From contig JBBQXP010000069.1 in assembly GCA_038209555.1 (NCBI GenBank), forward strand, positions 1 through 15,991: a stretch of DNA of 15,991 bases. Reading direction: 5' to 3'. Of the stretch, positions 1 to 9,535 are shown piece by piece (the first letter of the stretch is position 1; every line of letters starts with the position of its first letter). Under the pieces are notes generated by a model. The model did not search any database, was not told the DNA's origin, and saw nothing but the letters and a program-made list of their open reading frames with translations. The translations under genes were made by a program, and so were the position numbers. This DNA is from DASQGA01 sp038209555. Lineage in GTDB: Bacteria; Actinomycetota; Thermoleophilia; Gaiellales; Gaiellaceae.

Positions 1-279
1 TCAGCAACATTTTTTATGAGGGTCAGCAGCGATGCGATGAAAGAAGCAGGCATATATAAAAACGATGTGGTGATTGTTGACCGCTCGGTAAAAGCAACAA
101 ATGGTAAAGTAGTTATTGCTGTTTTAAATGGAGAAATGCTCATTCGTCGCCTGGAAAAAAATAATAATAGTATCCGGCTTTTGACTGAAGCAAATAAGTT
201 GTCTCCCATAAACATTGATGCATCCTGTGAAGGGTTTTCTATTTGGGGGGTAGTTACTTATGTTATCCATACGCCTTAA
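1..279 (+). CDS. UmuD-like S24 family protein, 5' end cut by window edge, catalytic pair substituted
   Basis: The reading frame is open from base 1, so the start lies outside the window; the first ATG inside it, at 16, is internal. The peptide aligns without gaps to the C-terminal domain of E. coli UmuD from the SATYF segment through the autocleavage region and on to the end of the fold. UmuD proteins normally self-cleave during the SOS response and then join UmuC to form polymerase V. Here the motif equivalent to G-D-Ser60-M reads S-D-A-M, and the position of Lys97 (V-K-K) is Arg (I-R-R). Both residues of the Ser/Lys dyad are therefore changed, and self-cleavage is not expected. No umuC follows. 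Base composition is AT-rich, unlike everything after about 449. The family call is firm; the function of this variant is not known. Confidence 0.8.
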   Translation, partial: SATFFMRVSSDAMKEAGIYKNDVVIVDRSVKATNGKVVIAVLNGEMLIRRLEKNNNSIRLLTEANKLSPINIDASCEGFSIWGVVTYVIHTP

Positions 280-448
280 AAGAGATCTCACCTAAATCCT
301 CTCCAAAGGAGAGGACCTGCTCCTTCTCCTTTGGAGAAGGTTGGGATGAAGTCAAAAAAAATGTATTCGTATGGAAGCTGAAATAAAAGAAAATAAGACT
401 ATGCCTGGGTTCCCTACTCAAGACAATAGAGGGTTTTATGCCATTGTC
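280..448. other. AT-rich intergenic stretch of foreign composition up to the pyrC junction
   Basis: This stretch follows the umuD-like stop codon and ends where GC-rich pyrC coding sequence begins. It contains two hairpins (298-340), an A-run at 353-361 and a short open reading start at 371 whose first 26 codons (to 448) resemble nothing I recognise. The shift from AT-rich to strongly GC-rich sequence is abrupt at about 440-450. A GCCAT pentamer occurs on both sides of the likely join (440-444 and 449-453). No transposase, terminal repeat or attachment site is visible, so the sequence alone does not separate an assembly chimera from a genuine insertion. Confidence 0.6.
298..340. repeat. Paired hairpins with complementary cores (possible terminator or intergenic repeat)
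   Basis: The first hairpin is CCTCTCC-AAA-GGAGAGG at 298-314, with a 7-bp stem. The second is CCTTCTCC-TTT-GGAGAAGG at 322-340, with an 8-bp stem. The cores CTCCAAAGGAG and CTCCTTTGGAG are also reverse complements of one another, so the two can pair as one longer structure. It lies just after the umuD-like stop and could end transcription, although no T-run follows directly. From memory, similar CTCC/GGAG hairpin pairs are common between genes in Bacteroidota; this was not checked. Confidence 0.7.
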
Positions 449-1462
449 GCCATCCTCGCGATGCCGAACACCGACCCTGTCGTCGATTCCGCCGCGGTTC
501 TCGGGGCTCTCGTCGAGGCGGCGCGATCCGAGGCCGAGGTCCCGGTCGGCTTCCTCGCCGCGATCTCGAAGGGTCAGCAGGGCGGGGAGCTCACCGAGAT
601 GGCCGAGCTCGCGGACGCGGGCGCCGCCGGCTTTTCGGACGACGGCCGCCCCGTTACCCGCGCCTCGCTCATGCGGCGGGCGCTCCAGTACAGCTCGGTG
701 TGCGACCGGCCTCTAGCGCTCCACTGCGAGGAGCTCTCGCTTTCCCTCGACGGTCAGGTGCACGAGGGCGAGGTCTCGGCCGAGCTCGGCTTCGCCGGCT
801 ACCCCTCCGTGGCGGAGAGCCTGATGGTCGAGCGTGACCTGGCGCTCGCGGCCTACGAGGGACGGCCCATACACCTTCTTCACCTCTCGGCGAGAGAATC
901 CGTCGAGGCGCTCCAGCGGGCCAGGGCAAACGGCCTTCGGGCAAGCGCGGAGGTGACGCCGCACCATCTCTGCCTCACCGACGAGGCCGTCCGGAGCCTC
1001 GACTCGAACGTGAAGATGAATCCGCCGCTTCGAGGCGAGGAAGATCGAGTGGCGCTCCTCGAGGCACTTCGGGACGGCTCGATCGCTGCGATTGCGACCG
1101 ATCACGCCCCGCATGCCCGGCACGAGAAGGAGGTGCCGTTCGAGGGCGCGCCCTTCGGGGTCACCGGCCTCGAGACCGCCTTTTCCGTCCTCTACACGCG
1201 CCTGGTGAAGCCCGGCCTGCTGGAGCTCGGGACGCTCCTCGAGCGGATGACCGCCGGACCGGCCCGGATCTACGGCCTCGAGCGCCCCCGGATCGCCGTC
1301 GGCGCTCCTGCAAACCTCGTGCTCCTCGACCTCGAGGCGACCTGGATGCCGAGCGAGGCCGGGTTCCGCTCCAAGTCGGCCAACTCGTGGCTCCTCGGCG
1401 CCACCCTCCAGGGCACGGTTGCGCTGACGATGGCTGCGGGCCGGACGGCGTACGCGGCATGA
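371..1462 (+). CDS. pyrC: Dihydroorotase lacking its N-terminal third, fused in frame to an unrelated leader
   Basis: Dihydroorotase interconverts N-carbamoyl-aspartate and dihydroorotate, step three of pyrimidine synthesis. True family sequence starts at about base 449 (A-I-L-A-M-P-N-T-D-P) and continues to the stop. Conserved residues seen, numbered from the ATG at 371, are G-F-S-D-D-G (87-92), His118, the H-x-x-H at 168-171, the N-P-P-L-R segment and the T-D-H-A-P-H motif (Asp244, His245, His248). Missing is the whole N-terminal part, including the D-x-H-x-H-x-R metal and substrate motif that precedes M-P-N-T by roughly 30 residues, so this product should not be active as drawn. The first 26 codons are AT-rich and unrelated. 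The native start must lie outside the joined sequence. The gene overlaps carA by ATGA (1459-1462). It is probably an intact pyrC in the real organism, broken here by the junction. Confidence 0.85.
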   Translation: MEAEIKENKTMPGFPTQDNRGFYAIVAILAMPNTDPVVDSAAVLGALVEAARSEAEVPVGFLAAISKGQQGGELTEMAELADAGAAGFSDDGRPVTRASLMRRALQYSSVCDRPLALHCEELSLSLDGQVHEGEVSAELGFAGYPSVAESLMVERDLALAAYEGRPIHLLHLSARESVEALQRARANGLRASAEVTPHHLCLTDEAVRSLDSNVKMNPPLRGEEDRVALLEALRDGSIAAIATDHAPHARHEKEVPFEGAPFGVTGLETAFSVLYTRLVKPGLLELGTLLERMTAGPARIYGLERPRIAVGAPANLVLLDLEATWMPSEAGFRSKSANSWLLGATLQGTVALTMAAGRTAYAA

Positions 1463-2485
1463 GGGACTTCGTCGTCCTCGAGGACGGCACCGTCCTGCGG
1501 GGACGGTCCGTTGGCGCGCCGGGGATCGCCTACGGCGAGGCCGTCTTCACCACCGCCATGAGCGGCTACCAGGAGATCGTCACGGACCCGAGCTACGCGG
1601 AGCAGATCGTCTGCTTCACCGCTCCCATGGTCGGTAACTACGGTGTCTCGGACGAGCGCCTCGAGTCCGCCGGTCCCTATGCACACGCCGTCCTCATGCG
1701 CCGGGCAACCGGCACCGACTGGCCCACCTGGCTCGCCGGTCGAGGAGTGGTGGCGCTCGAGGACATGGACACGCGCGCCCTCGTCGTCAGCCTCCGCGAC
1801 CGTGGCGCCATGCGAGCTGCGGCTGTGGCCGGCGAGGCGTCCGTCCACGAGGTGCTCGAACGCGTCCGTTCCGAGCCTGCCATGGCCGGGAAGGCGCTCG
1901 CCGCCGCCGTCTCGACGCCGGAGCCGTACACCGTCGGGCGTGGCACGACCAGGATCGCCGTGCTGGACTACGGCTGCAAACGCTCGATCGTTCGCAGGCT
2001 CGTCTGGAACGGGGCCGGAGTGAAGGTCTATCCCCACGACACGCCGGCGGACACGATCCTCGGCGAACGGCCCGATGCCGTCCTGCTCTCAAACGGACCC
2101 GGCGATCCGGCTCCACTGGCGGCCCAGGTGGCGGAGGTGGCGCGGCTGCTCGGTCGGGTGCCGCTGCTCGGCATCTGCCTGGGGCACCAGCTCCTCGCCC
2201 TCGCAGCCGGGCTCGAGACCTTCAAGCTCCCGTTCGGCCACCGCGGTGCCAATCATCCTGTCCTCGAGCTTGCGGGTGGCCGCGTCCTCGTCACGTCCCA
2301 AAATCACGGCTTTGCCGTGCGTGGGAGCGGCGAGGCGGTCTCGCACGTCTCCCTCTATGACGGGACCGTGGAGGGACTCTCGCTCCCGTTTCAGCAGGCC
2401 CGCTCGGTGCAATTCCATCCCGAGGCCGGACCGGGCCCGCACGATGCTCACGGCCTCATCGACGATTGGGTGCGGGAGGTACGCC

Positions 2486-2502
<17 letters not shown>
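1459..2502 (+). CDS. carA: Carbamoyl-phosphate synthase small (glutaminase) subunit
   Basis: CarA hydrolyses glutamine and passes ammonia through a tunnel to CarB for carbamoyl phosphate synthesis, which feeds pyrimidines and arginine. The protein is 347 residues, slightly short but normal for the family. The N-terminal CarA domain covers roughly 1-140 and includes the T-A-M-S-G-Y-Q-E segment. The class I glutamine amidotransferase domain covers about 160-340. The nucleophile is Cys240 in G-I-C-L-G-H-Q, with His320 and Glu322 in Q-F-H-P-E completing the triad. The ATG at 1459 was chosen because it overlaps the pyrC stop as ATGA and begins exactly at the conserved N-terminus; the frame is open further upstream but that stretch is pyrC. 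It overlaps carB by 17 bases, which suggests translational coupling. Confidence 0.97.
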
Positions 2503-5569
<3,067 letters not shown>

Positions 5570-6250
5570 CGTCACCGGCGCCGGGCCCGTGGGGCCGTAC
5601 CGGCTGGTCCGGGTCCGTCGCGGCGACCTCGATCCGGGTGAGCCGGGGCAGTTCTTCATGTTGACCCCCCGGGGCCACTCCCTACCCAGGCCGATGAGCC
5701 TCTGTCTCGCTCCGCCCGGTGAGCTGGCGTTCTTGATCGACCCCGTGGGCAAGGGCACTCGGACGCTCGCGACGCTCGAGGAGGGCGACGAGGTCGATGT
5801 GCTCGGCCCCCTCGGAAACGGGTATCGACTCGACGTCGACCGCCCCCTCCTCGTCGGCGGCGGCATCGGGATCGCGCCCCTCCCGTATCTCGCCGAGCGG
5901 CTCGGGGGTGCGCCGGTCGTCCTCGGCTTCAGGAGCGAGCGTCACGCGAAGGCCGCCGCCCTTCTCCCGGGGGCGAAGGTGGTCGTCGACCCCGTTCTGG
6001 TCACCGAGGCGGTCGAGCCGACCCGGGACATCCTCGCGTGCGGGCCTGAGCCGATGCTCCTGGCCGTCGCGCGTATGGCCCCCGAGGCGCAGCTCGCCTG
6101 GGAAGCCCCGATGGCCTGCGGGTTCGGCGCCTGCTACGGCTGCGTCGTCGAGTTGGGTGGGCAGCTCCGCCGGCTGTGCGTGGAAGGGCCGGTCTTGGCG
6201 GGGCAAGATGTTCTGGCGGCGCCGGACGCGAGCGAAGAGGCTGCCGCCGC

Positions 6251-7108
6251 ATGATCCTGAACGGCTCCGGATGCCTGGACGCGGTGGCTGCACCCGATGT
6301 GGCGCAGGCGCTCGACGTCTTCGTCACGAAGACGGTCACGCCGCTCGCCCGGGAGGGAAACGCTCCGGTACGGATCGCGGAGAGCGAGGTCGGGATGCTG
6401 AACTCGATCGGTCTGGCGAACCCCGGCATCGACCGCTTCCTGGCCGAGTCGCTGCCCGAGTTGGCGCGCCTCGGCATCCCGATTTGGGTCTCGGTGGGGG
6501 GCTTTTGCGCGCCGGACTACGAAGCCCTCTGCGAGCGTCTCGACAAGCGTGACGAGGTGGCTGCGATCGAGCTGAACCTCTCATGCCCGAACGTACAGGC
6601 GCCGGACGGGGGTGTGACCGAGCTCGTTGCCGGCGCTCGCTCTGCGACCGCGAAGCCCCTCTACGCGAAGCTCTCGCCGGCTCTGCCCGACATCCCGGCC
6701 GTCGCGCTGGCGGCGGAGCGGGCGGGGGCGGATGGGCTCACGCTGGTCAACACGATCCGAGGCCTTTCCCTGGACGAAAAGACGCTTGCCCCGACGCTAG
6801 GGACGTCGACGGGAGGGCTCTCCGGGCCTGCGCTTCGCCCGGTTGCGCTCGCCGCGGTCCACGGGTGCTACATGGTCTCGCAGCTTCCGATCGTCGGGGT
6901 CGGAGGCGTCGAGTCCGGACGCCACGCACTAGAGCTGATCGCGGTCGGAGCCTCGGCCGTCGGGCTCGGCACGATCCTCTTCCGAGAGCCCGGGGCACCT
7001 GCCCGGATCCGGGCCGAGCTGGCCTCCGAGCTTGCGGCCATCGGTCTCTCCGATGTCGCCGAGGCGCGTGGCATCGCGCATACGCACGGCGCGCTGTTGC
7101 CAGTATAG
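6251..7108 (+). CDS. pyrD: Dihydroorotate dehydrogenase catalytic subunit, class 1B
   Basis: This FMN enzyme oxidises dihydroorotate to orotate and hands electrons to PyrK. The 285-residue length fits class 1B. The N-terminus (N-G-S-G-C-L-D) is short and lacks a membrane-binding extension, as expected for the soluble class. Visible features are the T-K-T-V-T-P-L segment, the substrate region N-S-I-G-L-A-N-P-G, the active-site Cys112 in N-L-S-C-P-N-V (cysteine base, as in class 1), and the FMN phosphate region G-V-G-G-V-E-S-G followed by G-A-S-A-V-G-L-G-T. The start ATG overlaps the pyrK stop. The cluster ends here; 72 bases later mihF begins with its own promoter. Confidence 0.96.
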   Translation: MILNGSGCLDAVAAPDVAQALDVFVTKTVTPLAREGNAPVRIAESEVGMLNSIGLANPGIDRFLAESLPELARLGIPIWVSVGGFCAPDYEALCERLDKRDEVAAIELNLSCPNVQAPDGGVTELVAGARSATAKPLYAKLSPALPDIPAVALAAERAGADGLTLVNTIRGLSLDEKTLAPTLGTSTGGLSGPALRPVALAAVHGCYMVSQLPIVGVGGVESGRHALELIAVGASAVGLGTILFREPGAPARIRAELASELAAIGLSDVAEARGIAHTHGALLPV

Positions 7109-7144
7109 ACAAAAAGACCTGCAAAACCTCGAAAATGCTTTGAC

Positions 7145-7172
7145 TTGAACACGGGCGAGGCGGTGCTAGAAT
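7145..7172 (+). promoter_or_regulatory. Probable mihF promoter giving a leaderless transcript
   Basis: A -35-like TTGAAC at 7145-7150 and a -10-like TAGAAT at 7167-7172 are separated by 16 bases. A TGC just before the -10 gives an extended -10 element. An alternative -35, TTGACT at 7140-7145, would need a 21-base spacer and is less likely. The mihF ATG is at 7181, about where transcription should begin, and there is no good ribosome binding site in front of it. Leaderless messages are common in actinobacteria. The promoter lies in a locally A-rich gap after pyrD (7109-7140) and would serve mihF, gmk and perhaps rpoZ and coaBC. This is inferred from sequence only. Confidence 0.6.
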
Positions 7173-7180
7173 GCCGCGCC

Positions 7181-7510
7181 ATGCAAGCTTCGAGGACGCA
7201 GGTGCAGGCCCCTCTCAGATCGCTCGACCAGCGCATGGAGGCATTGCGCAGGGCAAATGAGATCCGCGTTCGCCGCGCGCAGCTGAAGAAGGACCTGAAG
7301 GCCGGGTCCGTCAGGATCGAGAGCGTCCTCAGGAATCCACCGGAGTACGTCGAGACCGCGAAGGTGATCGACATCCTCATGGCGGTCCCGAAGTTCGGCC
7401 GCGTCAAAGCCGCTCGATTCCTCAACCAGTGCCGGATCAGCCAGTCGAAGACCGTGGGCGGGCTCTCGGAGCGCCAGCGGGCCGAGCTGGTCGGGCTCCT
7501 GCACCGCTGA
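7181..7510 (+). CDS. mihF: Actinobacterial-type integration host factor (mIHF)
   Basis: mIHF is a small DNA-binding, nucleoid-organising protein confined to Actinomycetota and unrelated to the HU/IHF fold of E. coli. The 109-residue length matches the family (about 105). An N-terminal helical, basic region (roughly 15-50, R-R-A-Q-L-K-K-D-L-K) is followed by the helix-two-turn-helix DNA-binding core. That core includes V-P-K-F-G-R-V-K (69-76), equivalent to the usual P-x-V-G-K-V-R turn, and the G-G-L-S-E-R-Q-R segment near the C-terminus. ATG 7181 was chosen over an in-frame GTG or ATG further up because it sits eight bases after the -10 element and gives the family length. It is directly followed by gmk, the classic actinobacterial neighbour. 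Confidence 0.93.
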   Translation: MQASRTQVQAPLRSLDQRMEALRRANEIRVRRAQLKKDLKAGSVRIESVLRNPPEYVETAKVIDILMAVPKFGRVKAARFLNQCRISQSKTVGGLSERQRAELVGLLHR

Positions 7511-8094
7511 CCGGCGCCCCTAAGGTTTTCGTAGTGACCGGTCCGTCTGGGGCCGGCAAGGGGACGCTCATAGCGAGGCTGCTGGCACGCATTCCGGAGC
7601 TCGAGTTGGCTGTCTCGGCAACGACCAGAGAGCGGCGGCCCGAGGAAGTTGACGGGCGCGACTACTGGTTCGTCTCGGACGAAGAGTTCGACCGTCGTCT
7701 TGCGGCCGGCGAGCTGCTCGAGTACGTCCGGTTCCCCTGGGGCCAGCGGTCGGGGACCCTGCGGTCTGAGATCGCCCGCATCACCGAGTCGGGCCGGATC
7801 CCAGTCTTGGAGCTCGAGCTCGAAGGCGCGCTGACCGTCCGAAACGAGGTTCCGGGGAGTGTCACGATCTTCGTCGACGCTCCGCTTCCGGAGCTCGAAC
7901 GGCGCTTGCTGGAGCGGGCGACCGAGAGTGCCGGCGAGATCAACGAGCGGCTGGAGATGGCGCGGGAGCAGAAGCGGCGGGCGGGCGACTTCCACTACGT
8001 CGTGCCCAACGATGACCTCGATCGCGCTGTTGCCGAGCTCGAAGATGTTGTCCGCGGTGAAATCAACGCTGCCGCTAGACTGTCGCGTACATGA
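7429..8094 (+). CDS. gmk: Guanylate kinase, somewhat divergent, start uncertain
   Basis: Guanylate kinase phosphorylates GMP to GDP with ATP. From the ATG at 7429 the protein is 221 residues, but family homology begins only at about residue 32 (K-V-F-V-V-T-G-P-S-G). The P-loop G-P-S-G-A-G-K-G-T is at 38-46. The T-T-R-x-x-R motif and the V-N-D-D equivalent (V-P-N-D-D) are present. Two usual GMP contacts differ: the second Tyr of Y-Y-G-T is Ser (R-S-G-T), and the D-x-Q-G segment is E-L-E-G. The start is unclear. ATG 7429 overlaps mihF by 82 bases and adds a basic, alanine-rich leader. A CTG at 7507, touching the mihF stop as CTGA, would give a normal 195 residues. GTG 7534 would cut into the first strand. 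It overlaps rpoZ by ATGA. Confidence 0.88.
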   Translation: MPDQPVEDRGRALGAPAGRAGRAPAPLTGAPKVFVVTGPSGAGKGTLIARLLARIPELELAVSATTRERRPEEVDGRDYWFVSDEEFDRRLAAGELLEYVRFPWGQRSGTLRSEIARITESGRIPVLELELEGALTVRNEVPGSVTIFVDAPLPELERRLLERATESAGEINERLEMAREQKRRAGDFHYVVPNDDLDRAVAELEDVVRGEINAAARLSRT

Positions 8095-8321
8095 TCTATC
8101 CACGCATCGACGACCTCCTGAACGAGGTCGACTCCCGGTACGCGCTCGTGATCATCGCTGCGAAGCGTGCCCGGCAGATCAATAACTACCACCACCAGCT
8201 GGGCGAGGGCACCTTCGACGACTTTCCACCGCCGCTCGTCGAGTCACGCTCGAAGAACTACTTGACGATGGCCCTCGAAGAGATCGCCGAGGGCAACATC
8301 AAGTACGAGTACACGCGCTAG
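8091..8321 (+). CDS. rpoZ: DNA-directed RNA polymerase omega subunit
   Basis: Omega helps fold and hold the beta-prime subunit in RNA polymerase. At 76 residues it is within the small size range of the family. The N-terminal P-R-I-D-D-L-L segment and the core A-A-K-R-A-R-Q-I-N-N-Y (23-33) match the conserved region, as does L-T-M-A-L-E-E-I-A near the C-terminus. The ATG overlaps the gmk stop as ATGA, so translation is probably coupled. A TAGACT at 8076-8081, nine bases before the ATG, could be a weak -10 for a second leaderless start, but no convincing -35 accompanies it. Confidence 0.95.
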   Translation: MIYPRIDDLLNEVDSRYALVIIAAKRARQINNYHHQLGEGTFDDFPPPLVESRSKNYLTMALEEIAEGNIKYEYTR

Positions 8322-8344
8322 CGCTCGTACCGACGTCGTCGGTA
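8315..8344. repeat. Short palindrome and hairpin between rpoZ and coaBC
   Basis: A 10-base perfect palindrome, GCGCTAGCGC, spans the rpoZ stop codon (8315-8324). It is followed by a 7-bp hairpin, TACCGAC-GTC-GTCGGTA, at 8328-8344. No T-run follows, so it is not a standard intrinsic terminator. It could act in RNA processing or weak attenuation between rpoZ and coaBC. The base pairing is directly visible; a function is speculative. Confidence 0.5.
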
Positions 8345-8365
8345 GGTCGGAGGACGGCGAGAGGC

Positions 8366-9535
8366 TTGAGGGTACTGCTCGGAGTCACAGGGAGCATCGC
8401 CGCCTACAAGGCATGCGAGCTCGTTCGCCTGCTCGTGCAGGACGGGCACGAGGTACTGCCGGTCTTGACGCCTGAAGCGGAAGGCTTCGTCACGCCCCAG
8501 ACCTTCGCGGGGCTGGCGCGCCGCGAGCCACTCCGCGAGCTTTACCCACACCTCGCCCGGGTCGACCTGCTCGTAGTGGCGCCGCTATCGGCGAACACGC
8601 TCGCGAAGCTGGCCCACGGCCTCGCCGACAACGTCTTGACCGAGGCCGCCCTGGCCTTCCGGGGTCCCTTCGTCGTCGCGCCGGCGATGAACGTTCGCAT
8701 GTGGGAACACCCGGCGACGCAGGCCAACGTGGCCACGCTTCGGGAACGAGGCGTCGAGCTCGTGGGGCCTGAGTCGGGCGAGCTGGCCGAGGGAGAGTCG
8801 GGTGTCGGCCGGATGGCCGAGCCGGCCGCCATCCTGGAGCGGGTCCGCGAGCTCTCGGCTAAGCCGCCCCCGAGCAGCGCAGACGAGCTCGCCGGCAAAC
8901 GTGTCCTCGTCACCGCCGGCGGAACGCGCGAGCCGCTCGACTCCGTCCGTTTCCTCGGCAATCGCTCTTCCGGCCGGATGGGGATTGCCCTCGCCGAAGA
9001 GGCGAGGCGCCGGGGCGCCGACGTGACTCTGGTCCTCTCGAACGGATCAGGCGTGCCCCCGGCGGGCATGGAGGTGGTGGAGGCGCCGACTGCCGCGGAC
9101 CTCGCCCGGGAGACCCTGGCGCGGGCCGATGCGGACGTCGTCCTGATGGCAGCAGCCGTCGCCGATTACGCGCCGCGTGAACCGATTGGCGGCAAGCGTC
9201 CGAAGAGCAAGGAGCCGTGGACAATCACACTCGACCCGACGGACGATATTCTCGGGGCGCTCGTGCGACGTCGCACCAATGGCCAGGTGCTCGTCGGCTT
9301 CGCCGCCGACGAGGGCGAAAGTGGCCTCGCAAGGGCGCGCGAGAAGCTTGCAGTCAAAGGAGGGAACTTTTTCGTCTTTAACGACGTATCCCGGTCGGAC
9401 ATCGGCTTCGACGCCGGGGACAACGAAGTCGTCCTCGTGTCGGACCGAGGCGAACGGAAGGTAGGCAAGCGTTCCAAACCGGAGGTCGCTGCGGCTATCC
9501 TCGACGAGGTGGCGATGCTCCTGAGAGGAGACTGA
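8366..9535 (+). CDS. coaBC: Bifunctional phosphopantothenoylcysteine decarboxylase / phosphopantothenate-cysteine ligase
   Basis: CoaBC joins cysteine to 4'-phosphopantothenate using CTP and then decarboxylates the product with FMN, in coenzyme A synthesis. The protein is 389 residues. The CoaC flavoprotein domain covers about 1-165: G-S-I-A-A-Y-K near the start, probable active-site His62 and the P-A-M-N motif at 106-109. The CoaB domain covers about 175-389: V-T-A-G-G-T-R-E-P-L-D, N-R-S-S-G-R-M-G, A-A-A-V-A-D-Y and a lysine-containing K-R-P-K-S-K segment. The position of the cysteine conserved in E. coli (A-C-G-D) is Glu142 (A-E-G-E). The start is TTG 8366, giving the expected M-R-V-L-L-G-V-T-G N-terminus, with GGAGG at 8349-8353 and GAGAGG at 8359-8364 upstream. 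It overlaps the next gene by one base (TGATG). Confidence 0.95.
   Translation: MRVLLGVTGSIAAYKACELVRLLVQDGHEVLPVLTPEAEGFVTPQTFAGLARREPLRELYPHLARVDLLVVAPLSANTLAKLAHGLADNVLTEAALAFRGPFVVAPAMNVRMWEHPATQANVATLRERGVELVGPESGELAEGESGVGRMAEPAAILERVRELSAKPPPSSADELAGKRVLVTAGGTREPLDSVRFLGNRSSGRMGIALAEEARRRGADVTLVLSNGSGVPPAGMEVVEAPTAADLARETLARADADVVLMAAAVADYAPREPIGGKRPKSKEPWTITLDPTDDILGALVRRRTNGQVLVGFAADEGESGLARAREKLAVKGGNFFVFNDVSRSDIGFDAGDNEVVLVSDRGERKVGKRSKPEVAAAILDEVAMLLRGD

Noticed and set aside
1..448. Insertion sequence or phage boundary at the left end
   Set aside because: No transposase, integrase, terminal inverted repeat or target duplication longer than five bases was found; left as an unexplained junction.
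371..1462. Reading the pyrC product as a natural inactive dihydroorotase (pseudo-DHOase that partners PyrB)
   Set aside because: All catalytic residues after the junction are intact; natural inactive forms lose point residues, not the entire N-terminal third. The composition break explains the loss better.
2075..2485. Upstream extension of the carB frame by 137 codons
   Set aside because: This part lies wholly inside carA and encodes Ser/Arg/Pro-rich nonsense; the true carB N-terminus starts at 2486.
7109..7140. Terminator after pyrD
   Set aside because: The gap is A-rich but has no convincing stem; read-through from the pyr genes into mihF cannot be excluded.
6868..8103. Long open frame on the minus strand (411 codons) opposite pyrD, mihF and gmk
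   Set aside because: It is antisense to three well-supported genes, has Arg/Pro-rich low-complexity wording and no recognisable domain; such shadows are expected in GC-rich coding DNA.
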